The notes under the pieces were generated by a model. The model saw only the letters and a program-made list of their open reading frames with translations. It was not told where the DNA came from and did no database searches. DNA of 64,000 bases from Natrinema pellirubrum DSM 15624. GTDB lineage: Archaea > Halobacteriota > Halobacteria > Halobacteriales > Natrialbaceae. Positions within the stretch are counted from its first letter, which is position 1; each line of letters begins with the position of its first letter. The DNA lies in contig NC_019962.1 in NCBI RefSeq assembly GCF_000230735.2, positions 3,224,001-3,288,000 on the forward strand. Reading direction: 5' to 3'. The position numbers were made by a program, and so were the translations under genes. This document shows positions 51,844 to 59,680 of this stretch, one piece after another.

Positions 51844-52562
51844 GCCGACCCCTCCAGTTCGAAGTAGTAGACGACGCTCTTGCCCAGCGCGGGGTCGAGC
51901 CCGCGCTCGAGCAGCCGCACGGGCCGGGGCGACTCGAGGACGTCCCACTCGAGGAACCGATCGTAGGCCCGCAGGGGCAGGGGCGCGTCACCCTGTTGGT
52001 CGCGGTCCCACCAGAGACACTTCAGCCACCAGTAGGGGGCATGCAGGGCGTGGGCGAAGTGGCCGTCGACCCGCTCGAAGCCGCGCCGCTCGATCGCCGC
52101 CTGCAGTTCCTCGCGGTCGAAGATCCGAACGTGGCCGCCCTCGACCTCGTGATACTCGTCGGAAAGGGCCCAGCAGACACGCTCGGGGCCGGCCCGCGGA
52201 ACGCTGACCGCCAGCGCCCCGCCCGGCGTACAGACCCGCCGAAGTTCGTCGAGCGCCGCCTCGTAGTCGGGGATGTGTTCGAGGACCTCGGTACAGCAGA
52301 CGACGTCGAACGCGCCGTCCTCGAAGGGGAGTCTGAGCGCGTCCCCCGAGAGGAACGTGACCGGCACGTCCGACTCGGGCGCGATGTACTCGTCGTGATC
52401 GTCGCGGGCTGCCTCGAGGTTCGCCCGCTCGAGGTCGAGCCCGACGACCTCGCCGACGTTCTCGAGGGCGGCGGCGTTGACGTGGCGGCCCTCGCCACAG
52501 CCGACGTCGAGGACCCGCATGCCGGGGGTCAGCGTCAATCGGTCGAAGTCGATCGTCTCCAT
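51840..52562 (-). CDS. Class I SAM-dependent methyltransferase
   Basis: This 240-residue protein has the UbiE/Methyltransf_11 pattern: MRVLDVGCGEGRHVNAAALE (SAM loop), VVGLDLERANLEAARD, LPFEDGAFDVVCCTEVLEHI and the closing LRRVCTPGGALAVSVPRAG. The C-terminal third (APYWWLKCLWWDRDQQGDAP) is aromatic-rich, as in glycan-modifying members. It lies one base after the GT4 gene and overlaps the toroid gene, so all three are made from one message. Confidence 0.88.
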   Translation of the reverse strand: METIDFDRLTLTPGMRVLDVGCGEGRHVNAAALENVGEVVGLDLERANLEAARDDHDEYIAPESDVPVTFLSGDALRLPFEDGAFDVVCCTEVLEHIPDYEAALDELRRVCTPGGALAVSVPRAGPERVCWALSDEYHEVEGGHVRIFDREELQAAIERRGFERVDGHFAHALHAPYWWLKCLWWDRDQQGDAPLPLRAYDRFLEWDVLESPRPVRLLERGLDPALGKSVVYYFELEGSA

Positions 52563-52563
52563 C

Positions 52564-53925
52564 TCAGACACCCCGCGACCGGGTTTCGATGGCGGCCCGA
52601 TACTCCCGGACCGTCTCGCGGGCGGCCCGTTCCCAGTCGAATTCCTCGACGATGCGCTCCCGGCCGCGCCGGCCGAGTTGCCGTCGACGCTCGTCGTCGA
52701 CGAGTAGTTCGTGAACGGCGTCGGCGATAGCGTCGGAATCGCCCGGTTCGACGAGCACGCCCGCATCGCCGACCACTTCGGGGAGGCCGCCGCCGGTCGT
52801 GGCGACCACCGGGATGCCACAGGCCAGCGCCTCGCCGGCAGGCAGGCCAAAGCCCTCGTAGATCGAGGGGACCACGGCGACATCGGCGGTGCCGTAGAGT
52901 TCGACCATCCGCTCGTAGCTGATCTCGCTGTGGGTCTCGACCGCGTCTTCGATGCCGAGTTCCGAGACCAGCCGGTCGCAGTCGCCGCCCTCGTCGAACT
53001 CGCCGACGACAACGAGTTCGGCGTCGATCGATTCCCGAACGGTCGCGAACCCCTCGAGCAGGTGTCGGGCTCCCTTCAGCGGGACATCGGCGCTGACGGT
53101 CGTCATCACGCGCGGGCGGTCATGATCGCCGTCGACGGGGCGAAACAGGTCGGTGTCGATCCCGTTGTGGACGACCCGGATCGAGTCGGGGTCGGCTCCG
53201 AAGTCGGTGACGGTGCGGTGTTTGGCCGACTCCGAGACGGTCAGGACGTGGGGCAGTTCCCGAACGACTTCGCGTTGCATCCGCAGGAACCGGTACCACC
53301 GCCGGATCAGGAGCCGCTCTTTCCAGTCGTCGGCGGCCGCAAGCGCGGCGTCGCGGTCGACGGTGATCGGGTGATGTACCGTCGCCACGACGGGATGCCC
53401 GCGCTCGCGAAGCGTCCGGAGGCCGTGACACAGCGACTGGTTGTCGTGGATCACGTCGTAGTCGGGATCGTGTGTCTCGAAGTAGTCGACGACCCGGCGG
53501 CCGAAGGCGTAGGGATCGGGAAAGCCGCCGGTGAGCGCGCTCAGCCACTCGTAGAGCGCAAGCGGCTCCCGCAGATAGGACGGTTCGAACTGCCCCAGCC
53601 GGTCGAGTTCGTCGACCACGTTCTCGCCGGGGAGTTTCACCAGTCCGACGTCGTCGTCGAGGTCGGGATACGGTTTGCCCGAAATGACGTCGACGGAGTG
53701 GCCCAGCTCCGTCAGCGCTCGGCTCAGGTACTTGACGTAGACGCCCTGTCCCCCGGAGTAGGGGTTCGAGCGGTAGCTCAACAGACAGATATCGAGCTGT
53801 TCGGCGGGCCGCTTCGCCTCGGCCGACGGCTCCGCCGTCGCCGCCGTAGCGGGCGACTCCCCCGTCGACGCGACCGACGTACTGATACTCCCCCGGAGAA
53901 GCCGTCTGAGCGTACCCATCACCAT
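52564..53925 (-). CDS. Family GT4 glycosyltransferase
   Basis: This 453-residue retaining glycosyltransferase has two Rossmann domains. The acceptor side begins near residue 45 with ICLLSYRSNPYSGGQGVYVK, and the nucleotide-sugar side has VHNGIDTDLFRPV and the E-x7-E motif in YEGFGLPAGEALACG, followed by GGGLPEVVGDAGVLVEPGD. The first 40 residues are a Ser/Ala-rich extension. It should add a sugar to a surface glycan or glycolipid. It is the first gene of a coupled trio. The TATA-like tataaacc (about 53957-53964) precedes it. An ATG two codons later is an alternative start. Confidence 0.92.
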   Translation of the reverse strand: MVMGTLRRLLRGSISTSVASTGESPATAATAEPSAEAKRPAEQLDICLLSYRSNPYSGGQGVYVKYLSRALTELGHSVDVISGKPYPDLDDDVGLVKLPGENVVDELDRLGQFEPSYLREPLALYEWLSALTGGFPDPYAFGRRVVDYFETHDPDYDVIHDNQSLCHGLRTLRERGHPVVATVHHPITVDRDAALAAADDWKERLLIRRWYRFLRMQREVVRELPHVLTVSESAKHRTVTDFGADPDSIRVVHNGIDTDLFRPVDGDHDRPRVMTTVSADVPLKGARHLLEGFATVRESIDAELVVVGEFDEGGDCDRLVSELGIEDAVETHSEISYERMVELYGTADVAVVPSIYEGFGLPAGEALACGIPVVATTGGGLPEVVGDAGVLVEPGDSDAIADAVHELLVDDERRRQLGRRGRERIVEEFDWERAARETVREYRAAIETRSRGV

Positions 53926-54011
53926 CGCAGTCTATCCGCCATGTGTGGGCACTCCCCTATAAACCTCCCGCTCGTGTACTGTTTCTCGAGGGTGTTTCGT
54001 CGTGCGTTTCG

Positions 54012-54572
54012 TTATCGCACGTCCCGTCGCATCGCAATCTCGAACCACGGACAGAGTCGCAGTTGGCGGTACCACTCCGGGTTCGAGTGGAGTCGCTCGT
54101 AAGGGACCCACATCAGGCCGGCGACCTCCTCCTCGTTGGGATCGAGGCTCCGGTCGGACAGCGTCAGCTGCAGGACGGCACAGACCTCGTGTTCGACGCC
54201 CGCGTTCTCGAAGTAGCGCTTGTACTCGAACCGGTCGGTCAGCTGCAGGTCGTCGTACTGGTCCGGGGAGATCCCCAGTTCCTCCTCGAGACGCTGGCGG
54301 GTCGCTTCCTCCTGGCTCTGGCCCTCGACGGGGTGGGAGGCGACGGTGCCGTCCCAGTAGGTGCCCCACAGGCGCTTGTCCGGCGCGCGCTGTGCGAGCA
54401 AAATGTTGCCCTCCCCGTCGAAGACGAGCGAGGTAAATGCTCGGTGACGAATCCCGTCGCCGGTGTGGGCGTCGAGCCGGTTGACCAGTTCGAGTTCGGT
54501 ATCGTCGGCGTCGACGGCGATCACGTCCTGTCCGGCGTTCTCGTGTTGGAGGTCTTCCTCCGGCGTACTCAT
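54012..54572 (-). CDS. idi: Isopentenyl-diphosphate isomerase type 1 (Nudix)
   Basis: This 186-residue Nudix protein interconverts IPP and DMAPP for archaeal lipids. The pattern RHRAFTSLVFDGEGNILLAQ, GTYWDGTVASHPVEGQSQEE (metal-binding His and the modified Nudix box) and the Glu/Tyr-containing EYKRYFENAGVEHEVCAVL agrees with IDI-1, in which a catalytic Cys normally precedes SHP; here the residue before it is Ala (TVASHP). It starts MSTPEEDLQHENAGQ. The missing Cys is notable: another haloarchaeal-type enzyme (IDI-2) may be the main isomerase. Confidence 0.8.
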   Translation of the reverse strand: MSTPEEDLQHENAGQDVIAVDADDTELELVNRLDAHTGDGIRHRAFTSLVFDGEGNILLAQRAPDKRLWGTYWDGTVASHPVEGQSQEEATRQRLEEELGISPDQYDDLQLTDRFEYKRYFENAGVEHEVCAVLQLTLSDRSLDPNEEEVAGLMWVPYERLHSNPEWYRQLRLCPWFEIAMRRDVR

Positions 54573-54642
54573 ACCCGCACAATTACCGTGACTCCTGAAA
54601 CCAGTATCGTCTCGTGACGGCCGTTTCGAATCGATATGCTCC

Positions 54643-55614
54643 CTATCCGGCGGGTTCGAGCGACCATAGCTCGCCCCCGTCGGGATCGGGGCGGTACGCC
54701 TCCCCGACGGGAATCGTGAGCGCGCCGGGCTCGGTCTCGAGTCGCAGCCGTTCGGTCTCGAGAGTCTCGCCGTCCAGACTGTACTCGACGGCGTCCGCAC
54801 GGCTCTCGATCGACAGCGTCGGCGTTCGTCGGCGGACGATGTGCGTGCTATCGCCGCCGAACAACCCCTCGAGGGCCGCGCCGCTCAGCAGGTCCGTCGT
54901 CGCGGCGTCTTCGACGATCGTCACCTCGAGCAGGCCGTCCTCGACGTCGGCCTGTGCGGTCCGTGCGCCAGTAAAACGCCGGCAATTGCCGATGAGGACG
55001 AACATCGCCTCGCCCTCCCAGGCGCGGGCCCGTTCGCCGTTCGGGCCCGCGGCCGTCTCGACGCGCAGCGGGAGCGAGTCGAACTCCCCGACCGTCTCGA
55101 TGGTGTTCTTGACGTAGGCCAGCACACCCAGTTCGGCCTTGCTCTCGGGAGTCGTCTCGCTGCTGGCCTCGGCGGTGATCCCCCCGACACAGGAGTTGAC
55201 GAAGGTTCGGTCGTTCGCCCAGCCGACGTCGATCTCCCGGCGGCGGCCCTCTTCGATCACCGAAAAGGCATGCTCGATCCCCCGAATCCCGACGTTCGTC
55301 GCGAAGTTGTTGCCCGTCCCCGCGGGGACGACGGCGATCGTTGTCGACTCGAGGGCGTCGGCGGCCGCGACGCCGTTGACGACCGCATTGAGCGTGCCGT
55401 CGCCGCCGGCCGCGGCGACGAGGTCGGCGTCGGGCGCGGCCTCGCGAGCGAGTCGAGTTGCGTCGCCCGCCTCCTCGGTCCGTCGGATCTCGAAGCCGTG
55501 TTGCTCGGCGAGCGCGGTGACGGTGTCGACGTGGTCCCCGCTGCCGCTGACCGGGTTGCAGACGAGGACGCGATCCGCGGCCGCTCGAGCGTCGTCCGGC
55601 CCCTCCGATTGCAT
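54643..55614 (-). CDS. Diacylglycerol/lipid kinase family protein
   Basis: This 323-residue protein has the DAGK catalytic signature VAAAGGDGTLNAVVNGVA near residue 75 and the phosphate loop VVPAGTGNNFATNVGI, followed by the C-terminal beta domain (RRTPTLSIESRADAVEYSLD). Members phosphorylate diacylglycerol, sphingosine or archaeal ether-lipid precursors; the substrate here is unknown. It follows idi on the same side, suggesting a lipid-related neighbourhood, though about 70 bases separate them. It is divergent from the PHP-domain gene, and the two starts are 55 bases apart. Confidence 0.88.
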   Translation of the reverse strand: MQSEGPDDARAAADRVLVCNPVSGSGDHVDTVTALAEQHGFEIRRTEEAGDATRLAREAAPDADLVAAAGGDGTLNAVVNGVAAADALESTTIAVVPAGTGNNFATNVGIRGIEHAFSVIEEGRRREIDVGWANDRTFVNSCVGGITAEASSETTPESKAELGVLAYVKNTIETVGEFDSLPLRVETAAGPNGERARAWEGEAMFVLIGNCRRFTGARTAQADVEDGLLEVTIVEDAATTDLLSGAALEGLFGGDSTHIVRRRTPTLSIESRADAVEYSLDGETLETERLRLETEPGALTIPVGEAYRPDPDGGELWSLEPAG

Positions 55615-55668
55615 ACCATGGGAGACGCCGGCCGAGCGCAAAAGGGTCTGGCCGGCGTCTGCATATTC

Positions 55669-56394
55669 GTGTACACCGTCGACCTCCACGCGCACACGCG
55701 ATTCTTCCATGGCCGCCGCGGGCTCGGCGACCGGTTCGATCCGCTGGGCGTCAGACTCCTCACCGAGGTGGCCGAACGCCGCGGCCTCGACGGGGTCGCA
55801 ACCACCAATCACGACTACTACACGCCGTTCGATCCCGCGCCCGACGTGGCGACGCTACCGGGCATCGAGATCACCACGGATCGGGGCCACGTCCTCGTCG
55901 TCGGCCCCGATCCGCCCCGTGCGACGAAACCCGGTGCGCTCTCGCCCGAAGAAGCCGTCGCGCTGGCCCACGACCGCGATTGTGCCGCCATCGTCGCCCA
56001 CCCCTTCCGGAACAGCACGGTGCGGGAACTCGAGGACGTTCCCTTCGACGCGATCGAGGTCAACGGCAAACACCCCCGCTCGCAGCCGCTGGTCGAGGAG
56101 TTGGCCGGCGAACGCGACCTGCCGCTGGTCGGCGGCAGCGACGCCCACTACCCCGTCGAAGTGGGCCGGGCCTACACGGTCGTGGAGGCCGACCGGCTCA
56201 CCCCCGAATCGATCGTCGCGGCCATCCGCGACGGCCGGGTGAGCGCGACCGTCTCGAGATCCGGGTTCGACAGCCTGCTGCGGCGGGCCTACCGCGTGGT
56301 CCACGACCGGAAGGGCGTGATCGACGCCATCGACCGCCCGACGCCCGGCGTGGGCACACCGCCCGGCGAGGACGACAACTCGGTCGAGCAGTAA
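55669..56394 (+). CDS. PHP-domain metal-dependent phosphoesterase
   Basis: This 241-residue protein (GTG start, VYTVDLHAHTRFFHG) has the PHP metal motifs: VDLHAHT at the N terminus, GVATTNHDYYTP, PGIEITTDRGHVLVVG, CAAIVAHPF and LVGGSDAHYPVEVGR. It belongs to the PHP-associated hydrolases that cleave phosphoesters, sometimes nucleoside bisphosphates. The start is decided by the short distance from the first motif. A dispersed repeat begins 34 bases downstream. Confidence 0.88.
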   Translation: MYTVDLHAHTRFFHGRRGLGDRFDPLGVRLLTEVAERRGLDGVATTNHDYYTPFDPAPDVATLPGIEITTDRGHVLVVGPDPPRATKPGALSPEEAVALAHDRDCAAIVAHPFRNSTVRELEDVPFDAIEVNGKHPRSQPLVEELAGERDLPLVGGSDAHYPVEVGRAYTVVEADRLTPESIVAAIRDGRVSATVSRSGFDSLLRRAYRVVHDRKGVIDAIDRPTPGVGTPPGEDDNSVEQ

Positions 56395-56428
56395 CGGCCG
56401 CTCTCCGACAGCAACTCGACCAGCCACC

Positions 56429-56564
56429 GTGCGGTGGCGCGCGCTGAACTGTGCCGAGCGGGAGTGAGGCACAGTTCGAAACCGTGCGAGGGATGAGCGA
56501 GCGACTCTGGAGCGAGCGAATCGGCTGGGGAGGGCGTGGCCACCCCGTGTTGCCACGATAGTAG
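56429..56564 (+). repeat. Dispersed structured repeat, copy C
   Basis: It begins GTGCGGTGGCGCGCGCTG and contains GTGCGAGGGATGAGCGAGCG before ending CGTGGC, an 11-base loop, GCCACG and ATAGTAG. Its variable part holds a perfect ten-base stem, GAACTGTGCC paired with GGCACAGTTC. Compared with copies A and B the outer blocks are nearly identical, while the inner stem sequence differs completely yet stays paired. Confidence 0.78.
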
Positions 56565-56654
56565 CACACTCATCGTCGATATCATCCTTCTCAGACACAG
56601 TCATCGATCGATCATCTCGAGCAGACACCGTCAGATTCCACACCAGTAACAGTA

Positions 56655-56664
56655 GATATAAGTT
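56655..56664 (+). promoter_or_regulatory. TATA box for the candidate structured RNA
   Basis: The sequence gatataagtt is centred 28 bases before the first G of the folded element, where haloarchaeal transcription would start. The upstream bases show no clear purine-rich BRE. This spacing is the main reason for reading the element on the plus strand. Confidence 0.6.
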
Positions 56665-56686
56665 TCTACTACCCAACAATTAGTAC

Positions 56687-56770
56687 GGAAGCCGATCTCC
56701 AGCAGGGGACGTCTCGAAACGTCCCGGGTGGACCTAGCACCCGAGACCCGGCTTCCAACCCGAGAGGGTT
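56687..56770 (+). ncRNA. Candidate structured RNA: three-way junction plus GNRA hairpin
   Basis: Bases 56687-56694 (GGAAGCCG) pair perfectly with 56749-56756 (CGGCTTCC), and the helix continues inside with TCTC (56696-56699) and GAGA (56743-56746). It encloses two adjacent hairpins: GGGACGT/ACGTCCC with loop CTCGAA, and GGGTG/CACCC with a seven-base loop. Directly after comes AACCC, loop GAGA (GNRA type), GGGTT. About 58 of 84 bases are paired. A TATA box lies at the right distance upstream. It does not fit a tRNA, 5S, SRP or RNase P RNA that I can recognise. It could be a free small RNA or a cis-regulatory leader for the zinc-finger gene. Confidence 0.6.
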
Positions 56771-56778
56771 AGCAAGCC

Positions 56779-56895
56779 ATGATTCAGTTCGTTCTACCGG
56801 GATATAAACGTCCCGCACGACAGCCGTATCGCCAGTCGCGACTACACTCGAGTCCGTCCCCACTCGCTCGAGATCCCACGGAGGCGGGCCGATGA
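56779..56895 (+). CDS. Possible upstream ORF coupled to the zinc-finger gene
   Basis: This frame of 38 codons starts MIQFVLPGYKRP, eight bases after the RNA element, and its stop codon overlaps the next start codon as ATGA. The product would be basic and Arg/Ser/Pro-rich, unlike haloarchaeal proteins, so it may be chance. The exact coupling, however, is what would be expected of a leader peptide gene. A second TATA box (gatataaac) inside it could start a separate message for the next gene. Confidence 0.25.
   Translation: MIQFVLPGYKRPARQPYRQSRLHSSPSPLARDPTEAGR
56801..56809 (+). promoter_or_regulatory. TATA box within an inverted repeat, before the zinc-finger gene
   Basis: The sequence gatataaac is flanked by CGGGA and TCCCG, arms that could bind a dimeric regulator over the TATA box. 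Transcription from it would start near 56830, giving a leader of about 60 bases before the zinc-finger start codon. Confidence 0.45.
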
Positions 56896-57059
56896 GTAGC
56901 GACCCCGAGACCGGCGACGACGACACGCCGTTTCCCGACTGTCCGACCTGCGGCGAGCCGGTCGCGTTCGTCGTCGCCACGGGGCCGTCCACCGGCACCG
57001 TCGAACCCTGTGGCTGCTCGTTGCCGCCGGCCCTGTTGACGCCCGATCGGGAGGACTGA
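56892..57059 (+). CDS. Small CPxCG-type zinc-finger protein
   Basis: This 55-residue protein starts MSSDPETGDDDTPFPD. Two cysteine pairs, CPTCGEP near residue 17 and CGC after EP near residue 43, form a putative one-zinc finger of the kind found in many haloarchaeal proteins under 70 residues. Deletion of such genes in Haloferax affects diverse traits, but no function is known for this one. It lies between the structured RNA and the convergent histidine kinase gene. Confidence 0.7.
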   Translation: MSSDPETGDDDTPFPDCPTCGEPVAFVVATGPSTGTVEPCGCSLPPALLTPDRED

Positions 57060-57180
57060 CAGGGGCCGTCTGACCGGCGCTCGAGGACCACCGGTGACCC
57101 GCTCGAGGTCGCATGCAACGCCTCGCTGGCGGTTCGTGTCTCCGAACCGCGGCGGCACAGTCGCCCCCACCGCGGGCGGG

Positions 57181-59049
57181 CTACGTCGCCGGCGGCACCC
57201 GGAGCGTGACGATCGTGCCACGCGGCTCGTTCTCGCTGATCCGCAGTTCGCCCCCGACGTTCTTCGTCACCCAGTAGATGAGCCACAGCTCGAGGCCGGT
57301 GCCGTGGACGAGCGGCGTCTCGTGACCCAGTTCGATCATCGGTCGTTCTTCCGCCGGGATGCCGGGGCCGTTGTCGGCGATCACGATGTCGACCCAGTCA
57401 CCGCTGTCGGTCGCCTCGGGCGGGGTGACGCCGACCGTCACGTCCGGGACGGGGCGGTCGTTGTGACTGACGGCGTTGTGGATCGCCTCTCGGATTGCCA
57501 TCTCCAGGCGGTCGTCGGCCTGTACCGGGACGGAATCGGGGGCCGTGACCGTGATCGCGGCGTCCGGGTACTGCTCGTCGAAGTCGGCCGCCAGCCTCGA
57601 GACCATCGCGCCGACGTCACAGGTCGCGTCGGCGTCTCGCTCCCGCTGGAACAGGTCCCGAACGGCGGCCGCGTTCTCGCTGATCTTGAGGAGGTCGGCC
57701 GCCTGCTCTTCGATCGCCGTCACGGCGGTGTGACGCTCCGCCGCGGCGGACGCCGTCCGGAGCCGGGTCGCGTTCCCTTTGATGACGTTCATCGCATTTC
57801 GGATGTTGTGTCGCAGGATTCTGTTGAGGACGCCCAGACGCTGTCGCCGCAACCGCTGTGCCGTGATATCGGTCTCGATGGCCACGAAATGCGTGATCTC
57901 GCCCGCGTCGTCGGTAATCGGTGCGATCGTCTGGTCGACGTGGTACAGTTCGCCGGACTTGCGCCGGTTGACGAGTTCGCTTTCCCAGATCTCGCCCGAG
58001 CCGATCGTGTCCCAGAGGTCCTCGTAGAACGCCTCGTCGTGCTTTCCGGACTTGACGATCCGTGGATTCAGACCGACGGCCTCCGTTCGGCTGTATCCGG
58101 TGTCCCGTTCGTAAGCCGGGTTGACGTACTCGATGGTCCCGCTGCGATCCGTGATGATGATCCCGTGACCGGCCTGTTCGACCGCTTTTCGGAAGAGCTG
58201 CAACTCCCGCTCGCGTTCCTTCCGAGCCGTGACGTCCTGAACCGCGCCGCGTAACGCGACGACGGTTCCGCCCTCCGTGACCGGTTTCCCGACCGTCCGG
58301 ACCCATCGGTCGTTCCCCTCGGCCGTGACGATTTCGAGGACGCCGTCGTACGACTCCTCGTCGTGTCGACATGCCTCGACGAACGCCCGAATCCGGGGCC
58401 GATCGGCGGGCCGGTAGAACTCGATCGCGTCCGGAAGCGTCGGCTCGTAGTCGTCGTCGACCTCGAAGATCGCTCGCGTCCCGTCGGTCCACCGGAGATC
58501 GTTCGTTCGGAGATCGAGTTCCCACCCGCCGACGGCCGCGAGGTCCTCCGCTTTCGTCAGGAGGTCCCGGTTCCGCTCGAGTTCACGCTCCGGCGTCTCC
58601 CGTTCGGAGATGTCACGAACGATGCCGACGATCCGGCGAACCGGACCGCTCGAGTCGGCCGGGTGCAGCGTCGTCTCGACGGTTCGTTGCCCGACCGGCA
58701 ACGAACGCGTCGCGCTGACATCGACCGGCTCTCCGCCCTCGACACACTCCCGGTAACGGCGGAGCGTCTCGCCGTCGGGACGCAACTCGAACACGTTCTG
58801 TAAGGACTTTCCAGTGACCGACGCGTCGGTCAGGCCAGTCGCCGCTTCGTAGGCCGGGTTGACGCGTCGGAACGTGAACTCGAGATCCCGCCCCGTCCGT
58901 TCGACGTCGATTAGAAAGACTGCCCCCTCGACGGCGTGAAACAGCGTTTCGGCCTCGTCGGGGGCCACCGGTCGGTCCCGATTCGAATCCCCCGCCCGAT
59001 CGGTCGCGACCGACTCGTTTCGGTTTCCGGAGCGTTTCTCGGTGGTCAT
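57181..59049 (-). CDS. PAS-domain sensor histidine kinase
   Basis: This 622-residue soluble kinase has three PAS domains (residues about 35-145, 155-275 and 285-400), of which the third reads IIITDRSGTIEYVNPAYERD. The phosphorylated His is in NRILRHNIRNAMNVIKG, and the ATPase domain has AIREAIHNAVSHN, IVIADNGPGIPAEE and HGTGLELWLIYWVTKNVGG. There is no membrane segment, so it senses an internal signal such as redox state or light. No response regulator is adjacent. The start MTTEKRSGNRN was chosen over an ATG nine codons upstream. Confidence 0.92.
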   Translation of the reverse strand: MTTEKRSGNRNESVATDRAGDSNRDRPVAPDEAETLFHAVEGAVFLIDVERTGRDLEFTFRRVNPAYEAATGLTDASVTGKSLQNVFELRPDGETLRRYRECVEGGEPVDVSATRSLPVGQRTVETTLHPADSSGPVRRIVGIVRDISERETPERELERNRDLLTKAEDLAAVGGWELDLRTNDLRWTDGTRAIFEVDDDYEPTLPDAIEFYRPADRPRIRAFVEACRHDEESYDGVLEIVTAEGNDRWVRTVGKPVTEGGTVVALRGAVQDVTARKERERELQLFRKAVEQAGHGIIITDRSGTIEYVNPAYERDTGYSRTEAVGLNPRIVKSGKHDEAFYEDLWDTIGSGEIWESELVNRRKSGELYHVDQTIAPITDDAGEITHFVAIETDITAQRLRRQRLGVLNRILRHNIRNAMNVIKGNATRLRTASAAAERHTAVTAIEEQAADLLKISENAAAVRDLFQRERDADATCDVGAMVSRLAADFDEQYPDAAITVTAPDSVPVQADDRLEMAIREAIHNAVSHNDRPVPDVTVGVTPPEATDSGDWVDIVIADNGPGIPAEERPMIELGHETPLVHGTGLELWLIYWVTKNVGGELRISENEPRGTIVTLRVPPAT

Positions 59050-59164
59050 TGGAACGGAATGTGGCCCATCGGGCAAAAAAGCGAGGAAGTTCGCCTACCG
59101 AACGGGAACACCGGCGCGACTCGAGTCGCCGTCGGTTCGTCCCGGGTCGACGCGAGCGGCGGAT

Positions 59165-59578
59165 TCAGCCGAGTTCCTCGTCCAGAATCAGCCGCGTTTT
59201 CGTACTCACGACCTCCTCCTGATCGCGGGCCTTGGTGATCAGATCGTTGACCCCGCGCGTGTCCGCGGCGTCGACGACGAGGACGACGTCCTGTTCGCCC
59301 GAGACCATCCAGACGAAGTCGACCTCGTTCCACTCGGCGATCCGCTCGGAGACGGCCTTGGTGTCGACGTCGACCGCGACGCTGAGTTCGATCATCGCCT
59401 GGACGTTGCCCGTCCGGGTCGAGATCGTAAAGCGCTCGATGACGTCGTCGTCTAGCATTCGCTCGACGCGGTTCCGGACGGTCCCCTCGCTGGTCCCCAC
59501 TTCGTCGGCGATCTCCGTGTAGGGCGTTCGGCTGTCTCGCCGGAGAATATCGAGGATCTGTCGGTCCAGGTCGTCCAT
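59165..59578 (-). CDS. Lrp/AsnC-family transcriptional regulator
   Basis: This 137-residue protein has the N-terminal helix-turn-helix DRQILDILRRDSRTPYTEIA and SEGTVRNRVERML, followed by the RAM ligand-binding domain (AMIELSVAVDVDTKAVSERI, ending RLILDEELG). It should bind DNA as a dimer or octamer and respond to an amino acid. It is divergent from carA, and a palindrome in the shared spacer (59615-59629) is a likely binding site. Control of carbamoyl phosphate synthesis by arginine, glutamine or pyrimidine status is an inference. Confidence 0.93.
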   Translation of the reverse strand: MDDLDRQILDILRRDSRTPYTEIADEVGTSEGTVRNRVERMLDDDVIERFTISTRTGNVQAMIELSVAVDVDTKAVSERIAEWNEVDFVWMVSGEQDVVLVVDAADTRGVNDLITKARDQEEVVSTKTRLILDEELG

Positions 59579-59614
59579 GGAGATGCGTACCTACGGCGAA
59601 CCCGCACTTACCGA

Positions 59615-59629
59615 TTACGAAAATCGTAA
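59615..59629. promoter_or_regulatory. Palindromic operator TTACGA-N3-TCGTAA between lrp and carA
   Basis: The two six-base arms are perfect inverted repeats around AAA. The site lies 36 bases before the lrp start and 51 before the carA start, so one bound regulator could affect both. A further TCGTAA half-site overlaps the carA start codon at 59676-59681. The size and AT-rich centre suit an Lrp-type dimer. Confidence 0.6.
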
Positions 59630-59680
59630 CTGAGTTTCGAAGACAACACTTATGCCGGTCCATCCGATACGTAGATCGTA

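Noticed and set aside
39577-56564. The three dispersed repeats as a CRISPR array
   Set aside because: Copies are about 11 and 6 kb apart, differ in length and orientation, and have no short regular spacers or cas genes.
56687-56756. tRNA-like reading of the structured RNA
   Set aside because: The 7-base acceptor-like stem and a 5-bp/7-base hairpin look tRNA-like at first, but there is no TTCRA loop in the right place, six extra bases separate the last hairpin from the closing stem, and no anticodon arm or CCA position fits.
56669-57286. 205-codon minus-strand frame covering the structured RNA and zinc-finger gene
   Set aside because: The predicted product is basic and without domains. The plus strand offers a TATA box, a folded RNA and a zinc-finger protein, which explain the region better.
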